A stretch of DNA of 64,000 nt from assembly GCF_030409805.1 (NCBI RefSeq), contig NZ_JAUFQP010000010.1:129001-193000 (forward strand), in the 5' to 3' direction. This document shows, in pieces, positions 45,431 to 54,416 of the stretch. The notes under the pieces are model-generated. The model made no database searches. It was not told the origin of the DNA and was given only the letters and a program-made list of their open reading frames with translations. A program made the translations under genes and the position numbers. The first letter of the stretch is position 1. Each line of letters begins with the position of its first letter. This DNA is from Algibacter miyuki. GTDB lineage: Bacteria; Bacteroidota; Bacteroidia; Flavobacteriales; Flavobacteriaceae.

Positions 45431-46630
45431 CTAAACACGAACCTGTCCATCACCAAAAACATAATATTTATTGGTTACCAATTCTTTTAAACCTAATGGT
45501 CCACGGTGGTGCAACTTATCGGTACTAATAGCAAGCTCTGCACCTACACCAATTTGTCCGCCATCGGTAAAACGCGTTGATGCATTTTGATACACCACAG
45601 CACAATCTACCTGTTCCATGAATTTTTTAGCAATATCAGTGTTTGTCGTCATCACTGTAGCCGAATGTCCACCAGAATATTCGTTTATTTTATCAATAGC
45701 TTCAAAAACAGAATTTACTGTACCAATACAGCATTTCATTTCTAAAAATTCTTGATACCAAATCGAATTATCGGTTATAAGTTCTTCATTAGTTAAAATG
45801 TTTTTTGTTTCTTCATCAACTAAAACCTCTACGCCGCTATCCTTTAAAATTTCATTTAAATTTAAAATTCTACCTGCATAATCAGGCAATTTTTTACTCA
45901 CTAAAATTTTATCTAAAGCATTACAAGCCGATATTTTCTGAGTTTTAGCATTTAAAATGACTTCAATAGTTTGTTTCCAATCGGCAGCTTCATCCACATA
46001 TAAAAAGTTATTACCGCGTCCGCTTACTAAAACAGCACACTTAGCATGCTCGTTTACAAACTTAATAAGTTGCTCGCCACCTCGAGGTACAATTAAATCG
46101 AGTTGCTCGGTAGGGTTTCTTAAAAACTCCTGAGTTTCCGTTCTATTCATGGTCAACATTTGAATATAATCGGTGCTCAAATCATGTTCTTCTAATGCCA
46201 TGTGCCAAAGTTTTACAATGGCTGTATTACTGTGTACGGCTTCTTTACCGCCTTTAAGCAGTATTTTGTTATTGGCTTTAAAAGCAAGTACTGTAGCTTC
46301 TACGGTTACGTCTGGTCTAGATTCGTAAATAATCATAATAGTTCCAAACGGCGCTGTTTTATTAATAACATCTAAACCATTATCAAACTCTTTTCTACTG
46401 ATTATTTTATTCACAGGATCCTCTTGTGCGCGAACCACTTGTATTGCCGTAATCATACCATCAACCTTATCTTTATTCAAAATTAGGCGATCGTACATGG
46501 CTTGATCTTCTTGATTAAAAGCCTCTATATCTTTTTTATTCGCATTTAGTAAAGCATCTTGATGTTCCTTTAAAAGAACCTCCATACTTTTTAATACGCT
46601 ATTTTTTATTTTTTCTGATAATAATTCCAT
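45431..46630 (-). CDS. proA: Glutamate-5-semialdehyde dehydrogenase
   Basis: The 399-residue enzyme reduces gamma-glutamyl phosphate to glutamate-5-semialdehyde in proline synthesis. Motifs: FGTIMIIYESRPDVTVEA (about residues 95-112), ILLKGGKEA, the catalytic Cys in KISACNALDKILV (about 236) and the C-terminal TDKLHHRGPLGLKELVTNKY. It is the last gene of proC-proB-proA, 12 bp after proB. Confidence 0.96.
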   Translation of the reverse strand: MELLSEKIKNSVLKSMEVLLKEHQDALLNANKKDIEAFNQEDQAMYDRLILNKDKVDGMITAIQVVRAQEDPVNKIISRKEFDNGLDVINKTAPFGTIMIIYESRPDVTVEATVLAFKANNKILLKGGKEAVHSNTAIVKLWHMALEEHDLSTDYIQMLTMNRTETQEFLRNPTEQLDLIVPRGGEQLIKFVNEHAKCAVLVSGRGNNFLYVDEAADWKQTIEVILNAKTQKISACNALDKILVSKKLPDYAGRILNLNEILKDSGVEVLVDEETKNILTNEELITDNSIWYQEFLEMKCCIGTVNSVFEAIDKINEYSGGHSATVMTTNTDIAKKFMEQVDCAVVYQNASTRFTDGGQIGVGAELAISTDKLHHRGPLGLKELVTNKYYVFGDGQVRV

Positions 46631-46642
46631 TTTCTCTTTTTT

Positions 46643-47413
46643 TTAAAGTGACACTTTTGTGCCTACAGCTTTTCCATCTATAATATCGATAATGGTGTTA
46701 TCACTTTTTCCATTAGCAATATAAGTTGGAATGTTGTTGGCAGCAGTTTGTTGGGCATAATCTAATTTAGAACCCATTCCGCCACGGCCTTCTCCTTCAC
46801 CTTTATTATTGTCCTGAATGTATTTATCGAGATCGTCTCCCGGGTCTACATTTTTAATTAAATCACTACTTGCAGATTCTGGATGCCCTGTATAAAGCCC
46901 ATCTATATCGGTTAAAATAATAAGTTTATCTGCATTGATTAGCTGTGCGATTAAACTCGCTAACTCATCATTATCGGAAAACATAGACATGGTTACCGAT
47001 ACAGCATCATCTTCATTAGCTATAGGAATAACGCCTTCTGAAAGTAAACCTTCGCAACAGTTAATCATGTTTTGTCTGTGAACTCCTGGGCTAAAATCCC
47101 GTTTTGTAGGTAGTACTTGCGCACATTTCATTCCATAATCATGAAAAATATCATAATAAAGACGCATCATTCTTGGTTGCCCAATGGATGAATAGACTTG
47201 GCGTCGTACTGTTTTATCTTTGATTTTAGATTTTCCTAAAACCTCTTTTCCTGCAATAGCTGAACCTGAAGACACTAATATCGTCATGATATCACGTTCA
47301 TAAAGTTCTGCTATCTGTTTTACTAATCGTCTTAAAACTGGTCTTACAATTCTATTATCTTTGTTGGTCATTACATTTGTACCAACCTTAATAACTATTC
47401 TTTGTTTGTGCAT
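46643..47413 (-). CDS. proB: Glutamate 5-kinase, short form
   Basis: The 256-residue amino-acid kinase phosphorylates glutamate, the committed and usually proline-inhibited step. Motifs: IVIKVGTNVMT (about residues 5-15), ILVSSGSAIAGKEVLG, FSDNDELASLIAQ (about 148-160), LTDIDGLYT and GRGGMGSKL. The C-terminal PUA domain of the E. coli enzyme (367 residues) is absent. It starts 1 bp after the proC stop, so translation is tightly linked. Confidence 0.95.
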   Translation of the reverse strand: MHKQRIVIKVGTNVMTNKDNRIVRPVLRRLVKQIAELYERDIMTILVSSGSAIAGKEVLGKSKIKDKTVRRQVYSSIGQPRMMRLYYDIFHDYGMKCAQVLPTKRDFSPGVHRQNMINCCEGLLSEGVIPIANEDDAVSVTMSMFSDNDELASLIAQLINADKLIILTDIDGLYTGHPESASSDLIKNVDPGDDLDKYIQDNNKGEGEGRGGMGSKLDYAQQTAANNIPTYIANGKSDNTIIDIIDGKAVGTKVSL

Positions 47414-47414
47414 T

Positions 47415-48221
47415 TTAGTTTTCTTTACCTAACTCTACTGCACGACTAAATGCAGCAAAAGCGGCTTCTTTAATTAATTCGTTTACATTATTATCTTCCA
47501 TAGAATCTAACGCAGCTCTTGTGGTACCTCCTTTAGAAGCTACTTTATCCATCCAAGATGCTGGCGATAAATTAGACTGATTAAAAAGTTCTACAGCGCC
47601 AATAAAAGTTTGACTTACCAAAACCGTAGAATCGTTCTTTGAAAACCCCATTTGTAAGGCAGCCTCCATCATACTTTGCATAAAATAGAAAACATAAGCT
47701 GGACCACTACCTGAAATACCGGTAGATGCATCAATTAGATTTTCGTTTGATACACGAATGGATTTTCCTGTGGTGTCCAATAAACTTTCTACCGTTAACA
47801 TTTCAATTCTAGACACCTCTGGAGAGGTTACATAAGATGTTAAGCCTCTACCTATTTGTGCTGGCAAATTAGGCATAGCACGAACTACTTTTTGCAATCC
47901 AGTAATACTTGTGATGGTTTCAATAGTGACACCAGCCATTATTGAAATAATAACTTGTTGTGGTTTTACCAATGACTTGATCGCTTTAAAAACGCCCTCG
48001 GCATGGTATGGTTTAACGGCGACAAATATAATATCGGCCTGTGGCACGCAGTCTTCTAATTCCTTGAAGGCGTCAAAATGAGCTATTTGGTTTAGTTCTT
48101 CCAATTTCTCTTCAGACTTATCCAAAACCATGATGTTTTTCTTTTTAAGTAGTCTTGATTTCGACATACCTTCGGCATACGTTAGCCCCATGTTTCCGGC
48201 TCCAATTACTAGTACTTTCAT
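47415..48221 (-). CDS. proC: Pyrroline-5-carboxylate reductase
   Basis: The 268-residue enzyme reduces pyrroline-5-carboxylate to proline. Motifs: VLVIGAGNMGLTYAEGM nucleotide-binding (residues 3-19), IIFVAVKPYH, MAGVTIETI, RAMPNLPAQIGRG, and the C-terminal GISGSGPAYVFYF (about 171-183) and SKGGTTRAAL. With proB and proA it gives the complete glutamate-to-proline pathway. A 63-residue ORF lies 33 bp upstream. Confidence 0.96.
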   Translation of the reverse strand: MKVLVIGAGNMGLTYAEGMSKSRLLKKKNIMVLDKSEEKLEELNQIAHFDAFKELEDCVPQADIIFVAVKPYHAEGVFKAIKSLVKPQQVIISIMAGVTIETITSITGLQKVVRAMPNLPAQIGRGLTSYVTSPEVSRIEMLTVESLLDTTGKSIRVSNENLIDASTGISGSGPAYVFYFMQSMMEAALQMGFSKNDSTVLVSQTFIGAVELFNQSNLSPASWMDKVASKGGTTRAALDSMEDNNVNELIKEAAFAAFSRAVELGKEN

Positions 48222-48254
48222 TTATTATATTTTTTTATTAATGTTTAATTATTT

Positions 48255-48446
48255 TTATACAAAAAGCATACAATCTTTATCATCCTTGATCTCGCCGTAA
48301 TACGTTTCTCTATATTTATGAAGCGTTTTTATAGGCAACCCGAACAAATATTTTTTGATATAAATAACTTTCGAGGTTAATTCTCCCATTTTTACAGTGT
48401 GTATTTTTTCATAAGTTGTATTTCGTTTTACTTGTATAATTTTCAT
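48255..48446 (-). CDS. Small conserved-looking basic protein, 63 residues
   Basis: This short ORF lies between the GNAT gene and proC on the same strand. The product is basic and hydrophilic, starts MKIIQVKRNTTYEK and has a KTLHKYRETYYGE motif; it has no signal peptide or membrane segment. Position in the operon and normal codon use support a real gene. I recall similar short proteins near arginine/proline genes in other flavobacteria, but cannot verify it. Function unknown. Confidence 0.6.
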   Translation of the reverse strand: MKIIQVKRNTTYEKIHTVKMGELTSKVIYIKKYLFGLPIKTLHKYRETYYGEIKDDKDCMLFV

Positions 48447-48470
48447 ATATTTTGTTTTTACTAAAATGGA

Positions 48471-48908
48471 TTATCGTACCAATCGCATTTCTATATTTCT
48501 TGACTTAAACCCTTGTTTTTCAAATAATGCTATAACAGGGTTATCTTTATTAACGTGTATAGCGATATCGCCATCACAATATTTTATGGTATGTGCTATT
48601 AACTTCTGTGCAATCCCTTTACCTCTATATTCGGTTTTAACAGCCATATATACCAATATGTTTTCTGCTAAATACTCGTTCATACCTGTTCTGTTGACAA
48701 CTATGGCTCCTAAAATATCATGTTCATTTTCCATCACAAAAACGTAACCGCCAAGGCCTGCAACTTCTTTTGCTGCATACATAATCGATTTTCTGATTGC
48801 ACTTTTGGTGTCAGTAAATTCACCTGAATGCTCATGTAAAAATCTTGAAATTCGTGATATATCATTAATTGATAACCTCGAAAAGGCATCAAAAGTTGTA
48901 ATAGTCAT
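48471..48908 (-). CDS. GNAT-family N-acetyltransferase
   Basis: The 145-residue protein has the GNAT fold signature: ILGAIVVN strand, YMAVKTEYRGKGIAQKLIAHTI acetyl-CoA loop (motif A, about residues 88-109) and a C-terminal NPVIALFEKQGFKSR. In Flavobacteriia a GNAT gene often heads arginine clusters, where it may acetylate glutamate; here it heads the proline genes. The true substrate is unknown. A ~230-nt leader precedes it. Confidence 0.88.
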   Translation of the reverse strand: MTITTFDAFSRLSINDISRISRFLHEHSGEFTDTKSAIRKSIMYAAKEVAGLGGYVFVMENEHDILGAIVVNRTGMNEYLAENILVYMAVKTEYRGKGIAQKLIAHTIKYCDGDIAIHVNKDNPVIALFEKQGFKSRNIEMRLVR

Positions 48909-49141
48909 TAAATGATATTATTTGTGATTACACCTAATTTTAGGTAAATTGAAAAATGCATAAACGCAAAAATTTATTCACTTATAAACTAATAAGTAAA
49001 TAATTAACGTTTAAAAATTGGGTAAGAAAATTGGTTGGGCGCTAAACTGCAGGAGGGATGAATTTCTCCGACTGATTTCTAAAAACTAGAAAGTTGAAGT
49101 TAAAGATTCTGATATTTCTTTTCTCATGTATGCCTTTTACC
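48909..49141 (-). promoter_or_regulatory. Long 5' leader of the GNAT-proCBA operon
   Basis: About 230 nt of untranslated RNA is predicted between the start site (near 49141) and the GNAT ATG. It holds a short ORF (49042-49143), a TTTCTA/TAGAAA hairpin with 5-nt loop (49076-49092), a CUUAU/AUAAG hairpin and an ACCTA/TAGGT hairpin (48932-48945) close to the GNAT start. No U-tract terminator is visible, so control, if any, may act on translation. The plus strand carries nothing convincing here. Confidence 0.5.
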
Positions 49142-49143
49142 AT
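49042..49143 (-). CDS. Candidate 33-residue leader peptide with tandem prolines
   Basis: The ORF starts at the predicted transcription start and encodes a peptide of 33 residues that begins MVKGIHEKRN and ends SEKFIPPAV. It contains two adjacent Pro codons (CCT CCT) four codons before the stop and lies upstream of proline-synthesis genes. It is too short for homology judgement by eye. Position right behind a near-consensus promoter is the main support. Confidence 0.35.
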   Translation of the reverse strand: MVKGIHEKRNIRIFNFNFLVFRNQSEKFIPPAV

Positions 49144-49147
49144 GGTG

Positions 49148-49179
49148 CAAATATAAGAAAAACAAGCCCTAATGGCAAA
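49148..49179 (-). promoter_or_regulatory. Promoter of the GNAT-proCBA operon
   Basis: On the minus strand, TTTG (49176-49179), exactly 20 nt, then TATATTTG (49148-49155). This is the best promoter match in the window and lies 240 bp upstream of the first clear gene. Confidence 0.78.
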
Positions 49180-49204
49180 TTATCCATGTTAAGATAATCA
49201 GAAA

Positions 49205-49240
49205 TAAAAAAACCAAGCTATTAAATCAGGCTTATTTTGG
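49205..49240 (-). terminator. Possible terminator of the glycosyltransferase gene
   Basis: On the minus strand an AAGC/GCTT stem, partly extended by GG/CC with a bulge, is followed by seven U (A-run 49206-49212). The stem is short, so this is tentative. Confidence 0.45.
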
Positions 49241-49277
49241 CATTAAAAAACGCGACTCAACACCTTTAAAACCGAGC

Positions 49278-50740
49278 TTAATTACGTTTAAAAATTTGAT
49301 AATAACTTTCCTCTTTATATAAAGTATAATTATTTTGAATAAACGCAATAACATCTGTACTGTACTTCGTGTTTTCTAAAGCAGGCAAAGTTTCTTTTAA
49401 AAGAAACACTGGGGGTTTCTCTTTTAACTCACGACTTAGAACTTGATTGCTTTGCTCACTATTTATAAAAATAGAATGAAAATACTGACTAGAAGAACGT
49501 CTTTTAGAAAAATAGAGCGCTTTAATCAATATCTGATCATTGCTTAAAACATAGATGTAATCTGATTCTTTTGTTTCACTTTCAAGCCACGCCCCTAATG
49601 TTCTTGACGGCTCTACATCTCCCTTTACAAAAGCACTTGCTATATTTTTGAATTGAAGGTATGGAAAAAACAAAACGACAAGAACCGCAATGTACACATG
49701 GTCTTTATAATTAAAATACTTTTTCTTTTCTACAAAACTGGCGATTCCTATTGCTGAAAGTATAACTATAGGCGCAAAAATTTGTTTTATTTGATGCCCA
49801 TAATAATAGCCAGATGCGTTAACCCCGATAAAATCGAAGGCCAACCATATTAAAATACCGACAATATATTTATTTTTCAACTCAATATACTGCAGTTTAA
49901 ACAAGTACAGGAACAGATAAAACAGAATAAAACGAGAGCTTATAAAAACTCTGAAAAAATTAAGCATGCGTGTTTTTAAATCTGGAGCAGCACTTCCCGA
50001 ATCTAACAAAATATACCAAGCACCGCTTAGGTAATCTTGGACTGAAACCCCGTAAAAGGACATCACCAAAAACAAACTAGCCACACCAATAACAATACCT
50101 ATAATAAAGTATAACGTTCCCAACACACGCTTAGAAACACCTTTATCTTCTGATAAATTAATAAAATAAAACAGAAAAAAGGCTGCTGAAGTGGTTATTG
50201 CTATTTGTTTAAATGAAATGGCCAACCCCAAAAAACACCAGCCATAAAAACTCTAGTGTTTAACGTATATTTTGAGTTTTCTTGTATTAAAATATAAAAT
50301 GAAATAATACTAAAAAACACCATAAACGTTTCCGTTTGCGCTAAAGAGAACCCGTCCATAACACGCCAACACGAGGTTAATGTAAATAAACACATTGCGA
50401 TAATTCCGGCAAATTCACTGTGCAACCGTTTACATATTTTATACAAATAGTATGATGAAAAAATTACTGCAAGCGCCCCAATAAACCGTTCTATGATAAA
50501 ATTTCCGGTAGTAAAATATTCTGATATTGCATATAAAATCAAAATACCAGGTGTTTTATTTTCTACAGTACCTAAATAAGGAACTAGCCCGTTTACCGTC
50601 CAAGCTCTTCCAATATAGCCCCACAAGGCTTCATCATAAGCAATATAAGGATGGAGCACTAAAACAAGAAGCACCAAACATAAAAAAGCACCTATAAATA
50701 AGGGATTAAAACATAAATAAGTCCAACTACTTTTCTTCAT
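49278..50740 (-). pseudogene. GT39-like membrane glycosyltransferase, frameshifted
   Basis: Two minus-strand reading frames join into one protein of about 486 residues: 50740-50201 encodes the N-terminal part and 50231-49278 the rest. The first part has the GT39/ArnT-like acidic loop PYIAYDEALWGYIGRAW and NKTPGILILY. At a T6-G4 run (plus strand 50226-50235) the frame breaks: AGVFWGWPF instead of a family-like AGVF(L)GLAISFKQIAI. One extra base restores the frame. Many membrane helices continue in the second part. Such enzymes transfer sugars from polyprenyl-phosphate donors. The cause could be a sequencing error, a real mutation or phase variation. The 5' end overlaps the oxidoreductase gene by 14 bp (start 50740). 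Confidence 0.8.
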
Positions 50741-52298
50741 GATATTCATCCTCAAGGTTAATATTCCAAATATTATCTTTTGTTTTTACACCATTAATAA
50801 TATTGTTTACAGCTGTAATTGCGGTTAACATAGAATGATCTTGATTGTTATATTTATGCATCCCGTTACGTCCAATTAAAAAGAGATTTTCAATCCCATT
50901 GGTAAAGCTTTTTATACTATCAAATTTGGAGTACGTTCCAAAATAAGCTGGATACGCTTTTGGCACTTTTATTATCGTGCTATCCACAACATCTTCGGAG
51001 TTTATAATATTGATACGATCTAGTTCCTCAATGGCAAACCGAATAAATTCATCATTATCTTTAATCCATAAATCGTCACCTTCGTCACAAAAATATTCCA
51101 GACCCAACCATGTTTTATTATCGTCGGCAACTAGATAAGGCGACCAATTATTAAACACCTGCAGACGTCCGATTTTAACTTCTTTCTCTTGAATATAAAT
51201 CCAATTATCTCTAACCTCTCCTTCACTTTTGTTCAATTTAAATTTATCAAGAAGTAAGCCTACCGTAATAAAATCACGATATTTCAAACCTTCTGCAACA
51301 TCTAAAATTTCCGAAGACACATCGGCTTTCATACTTCTTATTAAATGCTTTACAGGCATGGTCGAAAAAAAGTAATCACCTTTGATTTCTTTAACTGTTC
51401 CTGTGATTTTATCAGAATAACTAACGTAATCTATGGTATTATTTGCTGTTTTTATTTGATTGACTTCTGCATTAAAAATAACATCTCCGCCTGCTTTTTT
51501 TATAATATCCGTTACGGTTTCCCACATTTGACCTGGGCCCAATTTTGGATACATAAATTGTTCAATAAGGCTGGTGTCTATATTTTTTTGTTCAATCGAT
51601 TTATTTTTAATGAAAATCGATTTTATAATATGAAGAATTGTTCGCGACATCGATAGTTTTTTGATACGCTGTGCTCCCCAATCGGCATCAATTTCGGAAC
51701 ATGGTACACCCCAAACTTTTTCTGTATAATCTTTAAAAAACGTTTGATAAAGTTCTTTCCCAAAACGACTAATAAAAAATTCTTCAAGTGTTGTTATATT
51801 TTTTATGGGGAATAGTCTCACTAAAACATAAGTCCATCCAATTTTAACAATTTTCAAAAAACCTAATGATGACAACGTATTCCAGTTGATAGCTATTGGG
51901 TAATCGAAAAATTTACGTAGAAAGAAAATACGCGATAACCGAGATCGGATAAGCATAACCTTATCTACCTTTTCCGGATCGGGACCTCCCGTAACCAATT
52001 TCTCTAGCAGTCTGCTTTTTAGTTTTTCGCTACTTGTATTAATTTCATCGCTAGACAGTGCGCCTTGAACGGGGAGTATATTCTGCCACCATTTCATCAC
52101 AACTTCCGATTTTGAAAAAAACCGATGACCGCCAATATCTATTCTATTGCCTTTATAAACTTCGGTTCTGGAAATCCCCCCTATTTTATCGGACATTTCT
52201 AAAACAATAGGTTTTATATCTGTACGCGTAATAAGTTCGTATGCCGCCGTTAATCCTGCGGGACCAGCACCTATAATTATAGCATATTTCTGCATCAA
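50727..52298 (-). CDS. FAD/NAD(P)-binding amine-oxidase-type oxidoreductase
   Basis: The 523-residue protein opens with the dinucleotide-binding [18 protein letters not shown] (about residues 5-22), then [14 protein letters not shown] and [12 protein letters not shown], and ends with [19 protein letters not shown], typical of FAD-dependent protoporphyrinogen-oxidase/UDP-galactopyranose-mutase-like proteins. No signal peptide. It overlaps a glycosyltransferase gene, so a role in surface-glycan or lipid-linked sugar synthesis is plausible; the substrate is not known. Confidence 0.88.
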   Translation of the reverse strand: MMQKYAIIIGAGPAGLTAAYELITRTDIKPIVLEMSDKIGGISRTEVYKGNRIDIGGHRFFSKSEVVMKWWQNILPVQGALSSDEINTSSEKLKSRLLEKLVTGGPDPEKVDKVMLIRSRLSRIFFLRKFFDYPIAINWNTLSSLGFLKIVKIGWTYVLVRLFPIKNITTLEEFFISRFGKELYQTFFKDYTEKVWGVPCSEIDADWGAQRIKKLSMSRTILHIIKSIFIKNKSIEQKNIDTSLIEQFMYPKLGPGQMWETVTDIIKKAGGDVIFNAEVNQIKTANNTIDYVSYSDKITGTVKEIKGDYFFSTMPVKHLIRSMKADVSSEILDVAEGLKYRDFITVGLLLDKFKLNKSEGEVRDNWIYIQEKEVKIGRLQVFNNWSPYLVADDNKTWLGLEYFCDEGDDLWIKDNDEFIRFAIEELDRINIINSEDVVDSTIIKVPKAYPAYFGTYSKFDSIKSFTNGIENLFLIGRNGMHKYNNQDHSMLTAITAVNNIINGVKTKDNIWNINLEDEYHEEK

Positions 52299-52316
52299 TT
52301 ATTTTTTAATTAGCTC

Positions 52317-53102
52317 TTAAGATTGACGAAAATACAACTTTGCTTCTTCCCAAAAGACATCCATTTCTGCCAAAGTCATATCTTTTAACGGTTTATTTAA
52401 GTCTTTCGCCTTTTCTTCAAGATACTGAAAGCGTTTTGTAAACTTTTTATTGGTGCGTTCCAATGCATTCTCAGGATTAATATTTTTAAAACGCGCGTAA
52501 TTTACTAATGAAAATAAAACATCACCAAACTCGCTTTCCATGGCGTCTTGGTCGTTGGCTTCAACTTCAGCTTTAAACTCACTTAACTCCTCCTCTACTT
52601 TTTCCCAAACTTGATTTGGTGCTTCCCAATCGAAACCTACACCTGTTACTTTTTCTTGAATCCTACCTGCTTTTACAAGTGCTGGCAAACTTTTTGGAAC
52701 ACCTTCTAAAACACTAGATTTGCCTTCTTTAAGTTTTAAGTTTTCCCAATTTCGTTTTACATCTTCTTCATTTTCTACTTTTACATCGCTGTAAATATGC
52801 GGATGTCTATGTATTAATTTTTCGCAAATAGAATTACAGACATCAGCAATATCGAAATCCTTGGTTTCACTTCCTATTTTTGAATAAAAGACAATATGCA
52901 ACAACACGTCTCCCAATTCCTTTTTAACTTCTTCTAAATCATTATCTAGAATAGCATCTCCTAATTCGTAGGTTTCCTCTATCGTTAAATGACGAAGCGT
53001 TTCCATGGTTTGCTTTTTGTCCCACGGACACTGCTCACGCAATTCATCCATTATAGTTAATAATCTATCGAATGCTTTTAATTGATTTGCTCTAGAATTC
53101 AT
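52317..53102 (-). CDS. mazG: Nucleoside triphosphate pyrophosphohydrolase MazG
   Basis: The 261-residue enzyme has two MazG domains. The first shows LREQCPWDKKQTMETLRHL (about residues 19-37) and the metal-binding EETYELGDAI, then KKELGDVLLHIVFYSKI. The second has VEEELSEFKAE and ESEFGDVLFSLVNYARF. It hydrolyses NTPs to NMPs and PPi and may modulate ppGpp. I start at ATG 53102; an in-frame TTG at 53150 would add an unrelated tail. It lies 18 bp upstream of the oxidoreductase gene. Confidence 0.95.
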   Translation of the reverse strand: MNSRANQLKAFDRLLTIMDELREQCPWDKKQTMETLRHLTIEETYELGDAILDNDLEEVKKELGDVLLHIVFYSKIGSETKDFDIADVCNSICEKLIHRHPHIYSDVKVENEEDVKRNWENLKLKEGKSSVLEGVPKSLPALVKAGRIQEKVTGVGFDWEAPNQVWEKVEEELSEFKAEVEANDQDAMESEFGDVLFSLVNYARFKNINPENALERTNKKFTKRFQYLEEKAKDLNKPLKDMTLAEMDVFWEEAKLYFRQS

Positions 53103-53553
53103 TGAAAAATTAAAATTGAGGTTCTTTTTGGTAAAAATACTGTTTCTCAATTTATCTTTGCTCGAAATACTGCTATAACCAAGAACTATTAATATAAAAA
53201 TTGCTTTAATCCAATATTATATTGCATACAATTATGCTCCTTAAAAAATAAATTCGATAAGAGGTAAACACTTATTATTTAATTAAAAAAACTATAGCAA
53301 ACTCCAACACCATAATACCTTTATTTTCTAAAAAGTCTTCGTATAGTTGATAAAAGCTTAGACCAAAGCATAATCTTTCCTACACGATACCGCTTTCCCC
53401 GCTACTTAAAAAACTAATTTTATAATTAAAAATATTAAACGAAACATCTTACTTGTAATCTAATGACTACTAACTATTTGTGTTTTGTCTGTTTATTATT
53501 ACTTTTAACCTAATAGACTCCCTAAGTCAACTATTAACCTAAAACAATTCACC
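53103..53553. other. Intergenic region, 451 bp, divergent mazG / C1q-like gene
   Basis: A/T-rich. It contains a weak plus-strand promoter for the downstream gene and no clear mazG promoter (only TATTTTTA at 53132-53139 on minus). I see no ORF with coding character, RNA gene or repeat. Confidence 0.5.
53477..53507 (+). promoter_or_regulatory. Weak candidate promoter of the C1q-like gene
   Basis: TTTG (53477-53480), 19 nt, then TACTTTTA (53500-53507), one base from the -7 consensus. Confidence 0.4.
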
Positions 53554-54225
53554 ATGTTCAAATTTTTTATTTTACTACTTTTAATTCTATTCTCAATTCT
53601 ATCAACAGCACAAGTAGGAATTGGCACAACAAACCCACAAGCCACTTTAGACGTAAATGGCACACTCAAAATAGACAATACGTTACAAGAAACAGAACTA
53701 GGAGTCATAAAAGATTCTATTTTGGTTATCTCTAGATCTGGAATAATTAATACCCTTCCGGCAACAGAAATTTTAAAAGCAGCATTGCCCACCACTGTAA
53801 AAGCTTCTTTTTCTACTGGAGGCTCAAAAACATTAGCAATTGCACTTGGAGGAAAGTCTAAACTAACATTTAATAGTGAAGAAATAGACAGTAATGATGA
53901 ATTTGATTTAACCACAAATACATTTACCGCTAAACAAGATGGCATTTATATTGTTAGTGCACAAATAAAAATTGGATCAGCCATATCTGCCAGTACAAAC
54001 TTTGGATTAGGCATTGAAAAAAACGGAACGTTAATTACGGAAGAAAACTATCTCAGTGTAAGCGTTCTATCTACAAGTGTGTCTTCACCTTATAGAAGAC
54101 TTTCAACCGCTGTAGAGTTAGTGAAAGATGACACAATTACATTTATAGTAACCACCGGATTATTAAGCGTAGACGTTTTGGGAGATAAAAAAGACAGTTT
54201 TTGCTCTATTTATCAAATAAGATAA
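53554..54225 (+). CDS. Secreted protein with C1q/TNF-like C-terminal domain
   Basis: The 223-residue protein has a signal peptide (ending LSTAQ), then VGIGTTNPQATLDVNGTLKI (about residues 22-41), a segment common to flavobacterial secreted and tail-fibre-like proteins. The C-terminal ~135 residues have a C1q-like jelly-roll pattern: FTAKQDGIYIVSAQIKIG, FGLGIEKNGTLI, RRLSTAVELVKDDTITFIV. No catalytic residues are evident. A role in adhesion or surface assembly is possible. It is monocistronic with its own strong terminator. Confidence 0.72.
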   Translation: MFKFFILLLLILFSILSTAQVGIGTTNPQATLDVNGTLKIDNTLQETELGVIKDSILVISRSGIINTLPATEILKAALPTTVKASFSTGGSKTLAIALGGKSKLTFNSEEIDSNDEFDLTTNTFTAKQDGIYIVSAQIKIGSAISASTNFGLGIEKNGTLITEENYLSVSVLSTSVSSPYRRLSTAVELVKDDTITFIVTTGLLSVDVLGDKKDSFCSIYQIR

Positions 54226-54248
54226 TTCCATATTAAATCTATAAAAAA

Positions 54249-54283
54249 GCGATTAAATTCAATGAATTTAATCGCTTTTTTTT
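54249..54283 (+). terminator. Intrinsic terminator of the C1q-like gene
   Basis: A perfect 12-bp stem (54249-54260 with 54264-54275), a 3-nt loop and eight T. The A-run on the other side would also work on minus. Confidence 0.93.
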
Positions 54284-54330
54284 ATCCCCAAAAAAAATTA
54301 GAATTCCATGAAAAAACCAACAGATTGTTC

Positions 54331-54338
54331 TAATTTTG
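54331..54338 (+). promoter_or_regulatory. Candidate -7 element of the 266-residue membrane protein gene
   Basis: TAATTTTG matches TAnnTTTG. The predicted leader is about 70 nt. No -33 box seen. Confidence 0.45.
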
Positions 54339-54416
54339 AACTACACATGCTAAAACGTACTGATACACTCTTTATAATTAGTACTGAAAACAGTTTGCAC
54401 AAAGAAATAATATAAA

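Noticed and set aside
49049..49076. Plus-strand AGGAGGG followed by ATG and a five-codon ORF, looking like a Shine-Dalgarno site
   Set aside because: The ORF is trivially short, Bacteroidota rarely use SD pairing, and this stretch is the complement of the minus-strand leader with its Pro codons.
50226..50235. Programmed -1 frameshift at the T6-G4 tract of the glycosyltransferase
   Set aside because: The zero-frame codons do not form a standard X XXY YYZ slippery heptamer and no downstream stimulatory structure is obvious; a plain indel or phase variation is simpler.
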